Part shown: piece by piece, positions 44,595-53,338 of the stretch
Layout of the letters: every line of letters starts with the position of its first letter
Position numbering within the stretch: the first letter of the stretch is position 1
Assembly: GCA_910576995.1 (NCBI GenBank)
Contig: CAJTLC010000008.1
Location: forward strand, 52,681 to 116,680
DNA from: an uncultured Ruminococcus sp.
GTDB lineage: Bacteria; Bacillota; Clostridia; Oscillospirales; Ruminococcaceae
Length of the DNA: 64,000 nucleotides
Direction of reading: 5' to 3'
The notes under the pieces: model-generated
The model's database searches: none
The model's input: only the letters and a program-made list of their open reading frames with translations
Told to the model about the DNA's origin: nothing
Position numbers and translations under genes: made by a program

Positions 44595-46874
44595 TTAGAA
44601 TTCTGCAATATCCTTAACGGTAATTGTCGCAGCGTCGGCTGAAACCATTTTACCGTCGCAAATTGCATAAACATAATCATCAATATATACTGCGCGATCA
44701 AACATGAACATTTCGTACTCATTATAATCGCTCATTTCATTGGAAATCTCCCCAAGCGGAATAAATTCGCCGTTTTCATAGGAGAAAAACATATATTTTG
44801 AAACAGCGTCATAGCCGTCGATATACCAGCTTTCCTGACACACAGGAACGCCGATAAGATTCTTTTCGGGCGCGATAAGCAGAGCCTTTCTTTCCCAAAC
44901 GGCATTTGAGTAGATATAATACTCTTCGCGGTTCAAAGAATTAACAGCATATGTTCCGACAGCTTTCAGATCGTATGGGGCGGAATTATCGAACATCGTA
45001 AGTTTTACGCCGTTTTCAATCCCCTCTTCGTCGGCGTCAACGCCGAATCCGAGAAGAAGTCCGTCCGTCCATTTCTGCATATATGTGCTGTAGCCTAAGA
45101 TCTTGAATTCATCAGTAATAAACGGCTCGGCAGGGTTGCTGAGATCAATTGCAAAAAGCGGATCGGTCTGCTCATATGTTACCACATATCCCATATCGCC
45201 GCTGAAATTCACGGATTTTATAGTTTCGTCCTCACCGAATCCGTCAACCTTTCCGACTTGATTAAGCTCCATATCGAGTACATAAACGCAGTTATCTCTG
45301 TAAACGTCAGGCGCTTGTTCCGTAAAAACGCCGTCGATTCCGGTTTCATTATTGATATTTTCCCATTTTTCGATAGTAGTCGCAATGCGGAAATAGCCGT
45401 TGTATTCGCTCATGGAGAACTGATCTTTGAGATAGCCTTCAACCTTTCCCGAAGCCGCAGGGGTAATAATTCCGCCTGCCGTGGAAATTCTCGTTATCTC
45501 CGTATCCGTCCAGCCGATCGTGGTATAGATATTTTCGGCGGAGCTGTACAGATTTCCCGTATAACACGCAAGAGCCTTCGAATCAACGGGGCTGAACTGC
45601 CCTGATGACGTAAGATCAATACTTCCAATAACAGTATAACTCAAAATATCGGAATTGTCAATACCCCCGCCGGGAAGAAGAATATCTGACGCCGGCAGAC
45701 ATCTTACACCCTCGTCAACGCCGCATTTCGGAATATAAGCCTCTATATCGTCCTCGCCCTCGATATTATTCCAATCGCAGGAATAATATGTCGAAACAAG
45801 AAACATATAACCTTCGGGAGAAATTCTCACGTCGCCGTAACCGCCGTCCTGCCAATATGTGCCGATAAGCTGCGGAGAATCCTCATTGGTGTAGAACGAT
45901 ACAAAACAGCTGTTATTATTCTCATATGAATAATCGTCGATCATGTAATCGTCGTCAAGACCCTTTGCCGAGTTGATCGTGTAACTATCGCGGTAAGAAT
46001 TCACATTTCCGATTATCGCTATCATATCGTTGTAAAGATACATATCATTTACATTTATATTGACATTCCAGCCAACGCCCTCATTATTCACTTCGGGAGC
46101 AACGTTGATAGTCATTGTATTTGTGAAATTTCCGTCGTTTACCTCTGCAATATTCAAATTGCAGCTTTCATGGAATCCCACCTCATCATAAGTTTCTAAA
46201 TTCGAAAGATAAAATATCCTCTTGCCGTCGGTTTTGACGATATCAGCTTCAAGAACGCCCTCTTCCTGATCGTAAGTTTTAGAGAATTCATTTCCCTCCG
46301 CGCCGTTTGCCGAGTCAAATGACTCTTCGGGGGCAGATTCGTCTTTAGATTCATCGTAATAAATATCGTCGGCAATATCAACAGCAACGGAACTTTCGTC
46401 GGCTGTTTCTTCTTCAAAATTATCTGCCGCAACGCCATTTTCCGCACCAAATGTTCCGCCGTCCGCTCCTGTAACACAGTTTGCATCTCCGCGCTTTTTA
46501 CTTTCGGCTTTCAGCAGATTATATATCTGTCCATAGCTTTCCGCTCCAGCCATATATGAATTCCCCGTGGAAACAGTCTCTGATTTGTCGGCAGAATTCT
46601 TCTTCGGCTCATCATTATCTGCAATAAGCCCAATTTTGGGAGTTGAACCGCCGAAATTGCGTACGAGCCCTGCCGTTCCGACGGCAGTACCGACGATGAG
46701 AGCCAATGAAGCCGCCATTGCTGTAATTTTGCCTGCCATGGAAATTTTTTTACGCTTTTTTACGGCAGCCTTTTCATCGAGCATAATTTTCATATTTTCG
46801 GGACTGATCTCCTCGGGAACGCTCTCCTGCTCAAGAAACTCCCTTACCCTTTCATTATTATTCAGATCGTTCAT
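44595..46874 (-). CDS. Membrane-anchored beta-propeller protein (PF09826 type), candidate anti-sigma partner
   Basis: A 759-residue protein: an N-terminal cytosolic part of about 40 residues, one membrane segment (about 45-68, GKITAMAASLALIVGTAVG), an acidic linker, and a large outer beta-propeller domain beginning with EGVLEADIVKTDGKRIFYLS, the hallmark of the Beta_propel family. The sigma-factor gene ends 20 bp upstream of its start, and the short N-terminal region (EFLEQESVPEEISPENMKIM) resembles that of membrane anti-sigma factors. It may sense something at the cell surface and hold the sigma factor; that part is inference. Confidence 0.8.
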   Translation of the reverse strand: MNDLNNNERVREFLEQESVPEEISPENMKIMLDEKAAVKKRKKISMAGKITAMAASLALIVGTAVGTAGLVRNFGGSTPKIGLIADNDEPKKNSADKSETVSTGNSYMAGAESYGQIYNLLKAESKKRGDANCVTGADGGTFGAENGVAADNFEEETADESSVAVDIADDIYYDESKDESAPEESFDSANGAEGNEFSKTYDQEEGVLEADIVKTDGKRIFYLSNLETYDEVGFHESCNLNIAEVNDGNFTNTMTINVAPEVNNEGVGWNVNINVNDMYLYNDMIAIIGNVNSYRDSYTINSAKGLDDDYMIDDYSYENNNSCFVSFYTNEDSPQLIGTYWQDGGYGDVRISPEGYMFLVSTYYSCDWNNIEGEDDIEAYIPKCGVDEGVRCLPASDILLPGGGIDNSDILSYTVIGSIDLTSSGQFSPVDSKALACYTGNLYSSAENIYTTIGWTDTEITRISTAGGIITPAASGKVEGYLKDQFSMSEYNGYFRIATTIEKWENINNETGIDGVFTEQAPDVYRDNCVYVLDMELNQVGKVDGFGEDETIKSVNFSGDMGYVVTYEQTDPLFAIDLSNPAEPFITDEFKILGYSTYMQKWTDGLLLGFGVDADEEGIENGVKLTMFDNSAPYDLKAVGTYAVNSLNREEYYIYSNAVWERKALLIAPEKNLIGVPVCQESWYIDGYDAVSKYMFFSYENGEFIPLGEISNEMSDYNEYEMFMFDRAVYIDDYVYAICDGKMVSADAATITVKDIAEF

Positions 46875-46894
46875 AGTCTGCTCCTTTCATGATG

Positions 46895-47395
46895 TCATTG
46901 CAGTTCAAGCTTCAATCTGCGTTTTATTCTCGAAAGCTTTGAACGCACAGTATTGGGGTTAATCCCGCAAATCTCCGATATTTCCTCGCTTGTATAGCCC
47001 TCTATAACCGATAACGACAATATCAGCCGCGACTGCGGTTCAAGTTCTTCAACGGCTTGTTTCAACTCAATATTATCATATTCAAACAAACTCTGCGGCT
47101 CGTTTTCCTCGCAAAGTTCTTCGGAGACGTTGAAATAATCGCGCTGCTTATGCTTTATCTTAGCCGACAAAATACGCATTATCCAGCTTCTGAAAGCTTT
47201 CTCGTCGCGGAGTTTCTTTATACTGCAAAAGGCGTCAAGAACCGTATCGCTTACCGCGTCGCAGGCGTCGTGAGAATTTCTCAGGCTATACAGCGCCACA
47301 TGATAAAGATCTTTATATACAAGTGCGTAAAGTCTTGCAAAGGCTTCCGTACTGCCTTTCATTGCAAGCTTTACATCTGCGGAGAAATCATTCAT
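46895..47395 (-). CDS. ECF RNA polymerase sigma factor
   Basis: A 166-residue sigma-70 family ECF factor. Region 2 spans about residues 15-75 (FARLYALVYKDLYHVALYSL ... RSWIMRIL) and region 4 about 110-165 (LSVIEGYTSEEISEICGINP, NTVRSKLSRIKRRLKLEL). It lies directly upstream of the membrane beta-propeller gene, the usual place for its anti-sigma factor. GGGAGG precedes the ATG. No clear self-controlled promoter was recognised. Confidence 0.93.
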   Translation of the reverse strand: MNDFSADVKLAMKGSTEAFARLYALVYKDLYHVALYSLRNSHDACDAVSDTVLDAFCSIKKLRDEKAFRSWIMRILSAKIKHKQRDYFNVSEELCEENEPQSLFEYDNIELKQAVEELEPQSRLILSLSVIEGYTSEEISEICGINPNTVRSKLSRIKRRLKLELQ

Positions 47396-47463
47396 ATAAT
47401 TTCCTCCCTTCTGAATCGATTCAATAATAAGGTGTCAAAAAAAGGAGTTTTTGTTGCATCAAA

Positions 47464-47515
47464 ATAAAAAACAGCTATATGCACAAATTTTCAATTGAAA
47501 ATCTATGCATATAGC
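47464..47515 (-). terminator. Terminator of the RCC1-like gene
   Basis: GCTATATGCA pairs with TGCATATAGC, with an inner AATTTTC/GAAAATT stem; on the minus strand TGTTTTTTATTTT follows. Confidence 0.8.
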
Positions 47516-47552
47516 ACAATGTCATATATTATCTTCACGCACACATGAAGAT

Positions 47553-47566
47553 ACTAAACAAGTTCT
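47553..47566 (-). repeat. Solo end of the inverted-repeat element
   Basis: ACTAAACAAGTTCT, the complement of an AGAACTTGT end, just after the RCC1-like gene; no second end is seen. Confidence 0.35.
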
Positions 47567-47580
47567 AAATAACTGCTTTG

Positions 47581-48546
47581 TCATGATACACGGATATTTG
47601 TCCAGTCCGAAACATCGCACTGTCCCCAATCGTAATCCTCAACAGTAATAGTGGTAGCCACTACAGTACCGTCAGATTTCAAGCCCACTGTATGAAAAGT
47701 TCCTGCCGAAACAGCCACAATATCTGTCCAGTCGGAAACATCACATTGTCCATAGTTATCACCAGCAATAGCCACAACAGTACCGTCAGATTTCAAACCT
47801 ACTGTATGACTATATCCTGCGGAAACAGCAACGATATCTTTCCAGTCGGAAACATCGCACTCTCCATAAAAATTATCACCGACAGCCACAACTGTACCGT
47901 CTGACTTCAAACCTACTGTATGATTCGTTCCCGCTGAAACTGCAATAATATCAGTCCAGTCGGAAACGTCGCACTGTCCGGTCTCATTATAACCAACGGC
48001 AACAACGGTGCCGTCTGATTTCAAACCTACTGTATGACTATACCCTGCCGAAACTGCGACAACATTTGTCCAATCGGACACATTGCACTGTCCGAAATCT
48101 TCTTCATTATTTTCAACGTTAGTAGATACAACAGTACCGTCAGACTTCAAGCCTACCGTATGATTAACTCCTGCGGAAACAGCGACAATATCTGTCCAGT
48201 CGGAAACATCGCATTGTCCGCAATCGTATAAATCATCATGATTCTCTGGAATAATAGTAGCCACAACAGTACCATCAGATTTCAAGCCTACTGTATGACA
48301 ACTTCCTCCTGAAACAGCCACAACATCAGTCCAGTCGGAAACGTCGCACTGTCCCACTTCATTCCAACCGGCAGCCGCAACAGTACCGTCTGCTCTTACG
48401 CCTATAGTATGGTGATCTCCTGCTGAAATAGTACCACAAATAACTCTTGAAGAGTCAAGTGAACGTTCATTATTACTGCTGTTCCCACAAGCTGTCAAGC
48501 TAAAGATGCACGCAATACCCGTCAAAAATGCTATAGTCTTTTTCAT
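47581..48546 (-). CDS. RCC1-like repeat lipoprotein
   Basis: A 321-residue predicted lipoprotein: signal peptide MKKTIAFLTGIACIFSLTAC with the lipid Cys at 20, then about eight RCC1-type repeats of 35-45 residues with the core DVSDWTDIVAVSAGxxHTVG and LKSDGTVVA. RCC1 repeats form a seven-bladed propeller used for protein contacts. The repeats are almost identical at DNA level, so recent expansion or gene conversion is likely. The start at 48546 is 25 bp after the glcK stop, so it is cotranscribed with glcK. The role is unknown. Confidence 0.85.
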   Translation of the reverse strand: MKKTIAFLTGIACIFSLTACGNSSNNERSLDSSRVICGTISAGDHHTIGVRADGTVAAAGWNEVGQCDVSDWTDVVAVSGGSCHTVGLKSDGTVVATIIPENHDDLYDCGQCDVSDWTDIVAVSAGVNHTVGLKSDGTVVSTNVENNEEDFGQCNVSDWTNVVAVSAGYSHTVGLKSDGTVVAVGYNETGQCDVSDWTDIIAVSAGTNHTVGLKSDGTVVAVGDNFYGECDVSDWKDIVAVSAGYSHTVGLKSDGTVVAIAGDNYGQCDVSDWTDIVAVSAGTFHTVGLKSDGTVVATTITVEDYDWGQCDVSDWTNIRVS

Positions 48547-48571
48547 TAAATGTCCTTCCTGTATATTAAGT

Positions 48572-49525
48572 TTAATTTGCATTACCGAGGAATGCCGCGC
48601 CAATGATACCTGCGTCGTTGCCGAGTTTAGCAATAACGATATCTGTTTTCTTTTCGGAATTTCTCGCAAAATTCTCTTTCTCTACGATCGCTTTCATAGG
48701 AAGAAGAAGCGGATCGCCCTCGTTGCATACGCCGCCGCCGATGCAGAGAACATCAGGCTGGAAAATATTGATCGTATTAGTTATTCCTGCCGCAAGATAT
48801 TTTATGTACTTATCAACAACAGCCTTTGCAACAGAATCTCCCTCGCGCATGGAATCAAACGAAGTACGAGCGGTAACTTTTCCACGTTCTTCAGCCATTT
48901 TAGCCATGATACAGTCGGGATTCTCTGCGATAGCTTCTTTAGTCATACGGATAAGTCCGGTTGCGGAAGAATACGCCTCAAAGCAGCCTTTTCTGCCGCA
49001 GGAACACTGCGCGCCGTCAACTTCGATAACAGTATGACCGACTTCTGCGCCTGCAAAGTTTGAACCTGCATAAATTTTACCGTCGATTACAATACCTGCT
49101 CCAACACCCGTACCGAGCGTGATGCATACGGCATTTTTCGCGCCCTTTGCAGAACCTGCGACATATTCGCCGTAAGCCGCGGCATTTGCGTCGTTTTCAA
49201 TAAATACAGGCTTATCTATAGTTTCGCGGATATACTTGACCATGGGCGTATTATTAAAGCCAAGGTTGCCTGCAAACTCGATAATTCCCGTCGAACTGTT
49301 TGCAATGCCGGGAGTTCCGATGCCTATCCACTCGATCTGATCTATCGCCAGACCAGCATTGTCCACGGCTTTGAGAGCCATTTTCGCCATATCGTCCGCA
49401 ATCTCCTTGTCGGGACGAGGACAGTTGGTTTTTGTGCTTGCCTTAGCAATGATGTTGTATTTTTCATCTACAACGCCAGCGACGATGTTTGTACCGCCAA
49501 GGTCGATTCCTACATAGTATTTCAT
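48572..49525 (-). CDS. glcK: ROK-family glucokinase
   Basis: A 317-residue ROK sugar kinase, probably glucokinase feeding glucose from cellulose breakdown into glycolysis. The ATP-binding motif is VGIDLGGTNIVAG, the catalytic Asp lies in FIENDANAAAYGEY, and the ROK zinc site is CSCGRKGCFEAYSS with His in EVGHTVIE. Length is normal for Firmicute GlcK. It lies between manA and the RCC1-like gene on the same strand. Confidence 0.93.
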   Translation of the reverse strand: MKYYVGIDLGGTNIVAGVVDEKYNIIAKASTKTNCPRPDKEIADDMAKMALKAVDNAGLAIDQIEWIGIGTPGIANSSTGIIEFAGNLGFNNTPMVKYIRETIDKPVFIENDANAAAYGEYVAGSAKGAKNAVCITLGTGVGAGIVIDGKIYAGSNFAGAEVGHTVIEVDGAQCSCGRKGCFEAYSSATGLIRMTKEAIAENPDCIMAKMAEERGKVTARTSFDSMREGDSVAKAVVDKYIKYLAAGITNTINIFQPDVLCIGGGVCNEGDPLLLPMKAIVEKENFARNSEKKTDIVIAKLGNDAGIIGAAFLGNAN

Positions 49526-49569
49526 TATAAAACCTCCGTTTTCAAAAACTATTCTGATACTGACCCACG

Positions 49570-49615
49570 ATCAACCTGATGAAAATCCTGACATCTATCA
49601 TTTCATCAGGTTGAT
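49570..49615. promoter_or_regulatory. Large hairpin between manA and glcK
   Basis: ATCAACCTGATGAAA pairs perfectly with TTTCATCAGGTTGAT (15 bp, 16-nt loop), with a further TACTGA/TCAGTA stem outside it. On the plus strand AAAAAA follows; on the coding strand no T-tract follows, so it is not a normal terminator of manA. It may be an operator, a processing site or a small mobile palindrome. Confidence 0.5.
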
Positions 49616-49635
49616 AAAAAATCAGTATGAATTTT

Positions 49636-50586
49636 CTATATAACAGTATAAATTATACTGCATTTACCTTTAATACGCCAACTTACTCCTGCGGGAACAA
49701 AAAAACTGCCGCCTTTTTCCACATTCAGCTGAGCCTGCTCCGAACTGCATAAATTCTCAACAATTCCGAATCCGTCCGTTACCAGAATATGCGTAAACGA
49801 CTTATCGTTTTGCATAATATCGCTGACGCCGTCAAAATCTTCTTTATATACGCTGAAAAAATCACTTTCAATAAGAACTTTGCCATTACGCCGCGCCGTT
49901 ATCTCCGACGGAGCTAATCGCATAACATCAAGAGCCTTTTCAATGTGAAGTTCTCTTGCATTGCCGCTGTCGTCTATCCGCTCGTAATCGTAAACTCTGT
50001 AAGTTACGTTGGAATTCTGCTGAATTTCTGCGATAAGGCAGCCGTTGCCTATCGAATGAACCGTACCCGCATTTATCATGAACACGTCTCCTTTTTTTAC
50101 GGGAACGTAATTAAGCTTTTCCAGCAGCGTGTTTTCGCGAACGGCGCAAAGAAATTCTTCCTTAGTTAAATTCTCGCGAAATCCGTAAACGATATGCGAA
50201 TCGGGTTCGCAGTCCAGCACGTACCACATCTCGTTCTTGCCGTGTTTACCCTCTGTTTTAAGCGCGTAATCGTCGTCGGGATGCACCTGAACGGAAAGAT
50301 CGTCTTTCGCGTCGATAAGCTTGATCAATATAGGGAAATCGCTGTATTTATGACAATTTTCCCCCAACGCTTCGGGATGTTCCGCTATATAATCCGAAAG
50401 ATAAACGCCGTCAAATTCGCCGCCGTCGATAACGCTTAGTCCGTCCGCATTGCAGCTGAGTTCCCAGCTTTCCGCAAGACATTCTCCGTCGGATTGTTTT
50501 CCGAATTCCTCCCTGAGGCGCGTTCCGCCCCATATATAGTCCTTAACGGGCGGTTTCAATTTCAGTATAACCTGATCAATTAACAT
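49636..50586 (-). CDS. manA: Mannose-6-phosphate isomerase, class I
   Basis: A 316-residue cupin-type isomerase interconverting mannose-6-phosphate and fructose-6-phosphate. Typical segments are PPVKDYIWGGTRLREEFG, LIKLIDAKDDLSVQVHPDD with metal ligands, and MINAGTVHSIGNGCLIAEIQ. The start MLIDQVILKLKP (50586) lies 11 bp inside the upstream lysozyme gene. Length fits the short Firmicute form. Confidence 0.94.
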   Translation of the reverse strand: MLIDQVILKLKPPVKDYIWGGTRLREEFGKQSDGECLAESWELSCNADGLSVIDGGEFDGVYLSDYIAEHPEALGENCHKYSDFPILIKLIDAKDDLSVQVHPDDDYALKTEGKHGKNEMWYVLDCEPDSHIVYGFRENLTKEEFLCAVRENTLLEKLNYVPVKKGDVFMINAGTVHSIGNGCLIAEIQQNSNVTYRVYDYERIDDSGNARELHIEKALDVMRLAPSEITARRNGKVLIESDFFSVYKEDFDGVSDIMQNDKSFTHILVTDGFGIVENLCSSEQAQLNVEKGGSFFVPAGVSWRIKGKCSIIYTVI

Positions 50587-51295
50587 AACAGCTGTTAAAT
50601 TCCTCCTCCGTCCCGTTAAAAACGTTAAAGTCGATACATGGTTCATCGCCGCTGTAGCCGTCAAGAGTTCCCTTGTCGCTGTATTGCCAGAACGTCCAGT
50701 CGAGAAGATCGGGTTCAAGCTGAGTGCATCTTATCCACAACGGATAATCGCTGAATTTTTCACATACATAGCGATAATAAACTGGAACGGTCGTATATAT
50801 TATCGGCTTTACACCGTAATATTCCTCTAATTTTTCAAGCAGCGGAGAAAGAATTTCCTCCGTTTCCTCCGCAGTCGGCTTATTTGAAGATTTGTCGCCG
50901 TAATATTCAATATCAACTACAGGAGGCAGATCTATATCCTCTTTATCAACAGACTTAATAAAATTTTCAGCCTGAGTTTCGCCCGCGCTGTCAAAGCTGA
51001 AAAAATGATAGCACGAACCTGCGATGTTGGTTTTATTTATATTTTCAAGATTTTTTGCCACTGATTCGTCAACATGGCCGCTGCCCTCCGTAGCTTTTAT
51101 AAAGGCGAATTTAACTCCCTGCTCTTCGAGCCGCTGCCAGTCTATATCACCCTGATAATTTGAAACATCCACTCCAAAAACAGGATATTTCAGACTGCTC
51201 GGCGAGGCAGTCGAAAAAGCCGCGCCGAACATTACCGCAGCAGCCGTCATGACCGCGCCGCTGACGGTAAAAATGCACTTTCTTTTGTTTATCAT
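50576..51295 (-). CDS. Secreted GH25 lysozyme-type muramidase
   Basis: A 239-residue secreted GH25 enzyme, which cuts the glycan strand of peptidoglycan. The signal segment is CIFTVSGAVMTAAAVMFGAA; the domain opens GVDVSNYQGDIDWQRL with catalytic Asp, then FAFIKATEGSGHVD and PPVVDIEYYGD with the catalytic Asp/Glu pair, and ends FWQYSDKGTLDGYSG. The ATG at 51376 cannot be used because it lies inside the promoter; 51295 is the likely start. Its end overlaps manA. Confidence 0.9.
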   Translation of the reverse strand: MINKRKCIFTVSGAVMTAAAVMFGAAFSTASPSSLKYPVFGVDVSNYQGDIDWQRLEEQGVKFAFIKATEGSGHVDESVAKNLENINKTNIAGSCYHFFSFDSAGETQAENFIKSVDKEDIDLPPVVDIEYYGDKSSNKPTAEETEEILSPLLEKLEEYYGVKPIIYTTVPVYYRYVCEKFSDYPLWIRCTQLEPDLLDWTFWQYSDKGTLDGYSGDEPCIDFNVFNGTEEEFNSCYVN

Positions 51296-51358
51296 CAATA
51301 TATATCCAATCTCTCCAAAATGATCTCCACGGTTTTTCGCGAATGATCCCCTATACAT

Positions 51359-51387
51359 ATAATACCCTATTTTCATAAATAAGTCAA
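51359..51387 (-). promoter_or_regulatory. Promoter of the lysozyme-manA operon
   Basis: Minus strand TTGACT, 17-bp spacer, TATTAT. Its position rules out the farthest upstream start codon of the lysozyme gene. Confidence 0.8.
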
Positions 51388-51477
51388 TATTTATTTTAAA
51401 TTAATATTGACATGATATTGCAGTTATGCTAAAATATAAATAGGAAATCTATTCCTGATCCGGCGTTTGAAATATTT

Positions 51478-51639
51478 AGGTCTTGTTTGAAAAATAGCTA
51501 TATTCGGAAAAATGCACAAAAATTACTGTATGTTAGGAGAGAATCCGAAGGCAGGCTGTCGCCTGACGAGGATTTTCGACGACGCAGACAGTGATTTATG
51601 GGCATTTTGACGAATGTATGGATTTTTCAAACAAGACCT
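51478..51639. repeat. Inverted-repeat element, full length (162 bp)
   Basis: Ends AGGTCTTGTTTGAAAAAT and ATTTTTCAAACAAGACCT pair over 18 bp. Inner stems are GAGAATCC/GGATTTTC and CAGGC-TGTC-GCCTG. It is in the 820-bp gap 51296-52115, which holds three such elements and gene scraps but no intact gene. Confidence 0.88.
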
Positions 51640-51681
51640 ATCAGCTCATATTTCAAACACTATGTATAGGAAGAAAATTTT

Positions 51682-51820
51682 ATGGCTCAGAAAAAGTATA
51701 TCGCTGAATTCTTAGGAACAATGACTCTAAGGCGGAGGATGAAAGCGGGCTGATGCTTGTTGATGACGACAACGCAGCTATGAAAAAATTTTATCAGCGA
51801 TCCCCTCCTTATTTAAAGTG
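51682..51820 (+). pseudogene. Scraps of two genes, one like the start of an aquaporin-type channel
   Basis: ATG at 51682 opens MAQKKYIAEFLGTMTL, much like the N-terminus of MIP-family channels (KYIAEFxGT), then leaves frame and stops after 23 codons. In another frame the following bases encode EDESGLMLVDDDNAAMKKFY and end at 51820. It looks like a start of one gene fused to the end of another by deletion. Confidence 0.4.
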
Positions 51821-51858
51821 AAATTGCTGTAATAACAATAATAAAAAAAGAAAAAGTA

Positions 51859-51952
51859 AGAGATCGTCTACATAGAAATTATGAGACTCTAAAAATATAC
51901 CGCACAATATCCGAGCTGCGACATTGTGCGGCATTCTGTGAAGACCGGTTCT
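51859..51952. repeat. Degenerate inverted-repeat element with different core
   Basis: Imperfect ends AGAGATCGTCTACATAG and CTGTGAAGACCGGTTCT; the interior holds CCGCACAAT paired with ATTGTGCGG, unlike the usual core. Confidence 0.6.
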
Positions 51953-51953
51953 T

Positions 51954-52116
51954 AGAACCTGTCCACATAGAAATTGTACGCGGATTTTCGAGCATAATTT
52001 TGACGATTGCAAGGCGAAAAATCGAAAGCATACTGATGTATGATGAGATTTTTCAACGCAGCAATCGGCAAAATTTGCCGAAAATACGTGTGAAATTTCC
52101 TATGTGGACAGGTTCT
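51954..52116. repeat. Inverted-repeat element, full length (163 bp)
   Basis: Ends AGAACCTGTCCACATAG and CTATGTGGACAGGTTCT; arms ATTTTCGAGCATAATTTT and AAAATTTGCCGAAAATACGT; inner stems GAAAAATC/GATTTTTC and CATAC-TGAT-GTATG. Its last base is shared with the spoVT stop codon. Confidence 0.9.
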
Positions 52117-52655
52117 TATTCCAGCTGCTTCGCCAGAAACTGAACTGCGGCAGTTATCAGGCTCTTCTGAAGATCGCCTGCTTCCGTAAGTTTTTCCGAT
52201 GTCATGAACGCTACCGCTCCGGAAACGTCGCCTGCCGTTATAATCGGCATAGCTGCTATGGCGGTACGTTCAACTCCCTCTGCAGGGAAAAAATTGTTTG
52301 TCTTACCGTCCGGACAGAAAAATTGTCCGCGGTTTTCCATAATTTCCTCCAGTTGGGGAGATACTCTCCGCTCGTGGAATTCACGCTTAGGAAGTCCTGC
52401 CGACGCTACTACATGATCTTTATCAAATATAACCACGGGACAGCCTGCTGTTTTGTACATAACGTCAGCCACGTTAAGCGCGTTTTCGCTCATCTCGCTT
52501 ATGGCTGAATACTTCTTGAAAATTACTTCACCCTCACTGTTAGTGTATATTTCAAGAGGATCGCCCTCTCTGATGCGCATAGTACGTCTTATCTCTTTAG
52601 GTATAACCACCCGTCCGAGATCGTCTATCCTTCTCACTATTCCTGTTGCTTTCAT
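52116..52655 (-). CDS. spoVT: Stage V sporulation protein T (AbrB-type regulator)
   Basis: A 179-residue SpoVT. The N-terminal AbrB swapped-hairpin DNA-binding domain is MKATGIVRRIDDLGRVVIPK with EIRRTMRIREGDPLEIY; residues 55-179 form the GAF-like domain. SpoVT regulates late forespore genes. Its stop codon touches an inverted-repeat element. GGAGGT precedes the start. Upstream, 52656-52918 contains no gene, only the start regions of the two divergent genes. Confidence 0.95.
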   Translation of the reverse strand: MKATGIVRRIDDLGRVVIPKEIRRTMRIREGDPLEIYTNSEGEVIFKKYSAISEMSENALNVADVMYKTAGCPVVIFDKDHVVASAGLPKREFHERRVSPQLEEIMENRGQFFCPDGKTNNFFPAEGVERTAIAAMPIITAGDVSGAVAFMTSEKLTEAGDLQKSLITAAVQFLAKQLE

Positions 52656-52918
52656 TTTAAATTACCTCCGCAATTTATTGGGATCCGTCATTTAAAGATT
52701 TAAACGACTTTTCCTGCGGAGTTAGTATTTGCCGAATTTTTTGGAATATACGTTATGGAATCTTGTGAATTCAGTATAATATGCCGTTCGTCTGAAAAAA
52801 CGTGCCGTTTATCATAAAAATGAAATTTTTTCCAGAAATATGGTATAGTATAATCACAGCAAGGGAAACGAAAGATTCCTTAGAAAAACAAATACAAACC
52901 ATAACGGAGGTAATTTTT

Positions 52919-53206
52919 ATGGCACAGATCAAAGTCAGCCCCAAGGCGCTCGAACAGGAAGCAACCACTCTCGCATCTATGAACGCGGATCTCAAAAAAG
53001 AAGTTCAAACCCTCACCCAGATGGAAACCAGTCTCAGCCAAATGTGGGAAGGTCCTGCAAGAGAAGAATTCCACACTTACTTTCTGAAAGACAACCAGCA
53101 GATGGTGGCATTCTGCGAACTCATCGATCAGTATGTAAGAACTCTGTCAGATATCGCGCAGTCTTACGACAACGTTGAAAACCAGTGCAAAACGATCGTT
53201 CAGTAA
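52919..53206 (+). CDS. WXG100-family protein
   Basis: A 95-residue helical-hairpin protein with the central WEG (LSQMWEGPAREEFHTYF at about residues 40-56), flanked by two amphipathic helices, which is the ESAT-6/WXG100 pattern. Members are substrates of type VII secretion and dimerize. The start MAQIKVSPKALEQ (52919) follows CGGAGG by 9 bp. First of five genes in one direction. Confidence 0.88.
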   Translation: MAQIKVSPKALEQEATTLASMNADLKKEVQTLTQMETSLSQMWEGPAREEFHTYFLKDNQQMVAFCELIDQYVRTLSDIAQSYDNVENQCKTIVQ

Positions 53207-53228
53207 TTTTCATACGAATCAAACTCTC

Positions 53229-53315
53229 AGAACCTGCCTTCACAAGACGCAGTGCACGTTTTTTCGGCAAAATTATACTCGAAAATTAACACACTGATCT
53301 TATGAAGAAGATTCT
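53229..53315. repeat. Short inverted-repeat element between WXG100 genes
   Basis: Ends AGAACCTGCCTTCACAAGA and CTTATGAAGAAGATTCT pair imperfectly; inside are the arms ACGTTTTTTCGGCAAAATT and ATACTCGAAAATTAAC. No central hairpin. Confidence 0.65.
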
Positions 53316-53338
53316 TAATATTGAAAGGAAGTATTATT

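Noticed and set aside
47590..48420. Tandem DNA repeats that could be mistaken for a CRISPR or satellite
   Set aside because: They follow the RCC1 protein repeats in frame and are unequal in length, so they are coding repeats.
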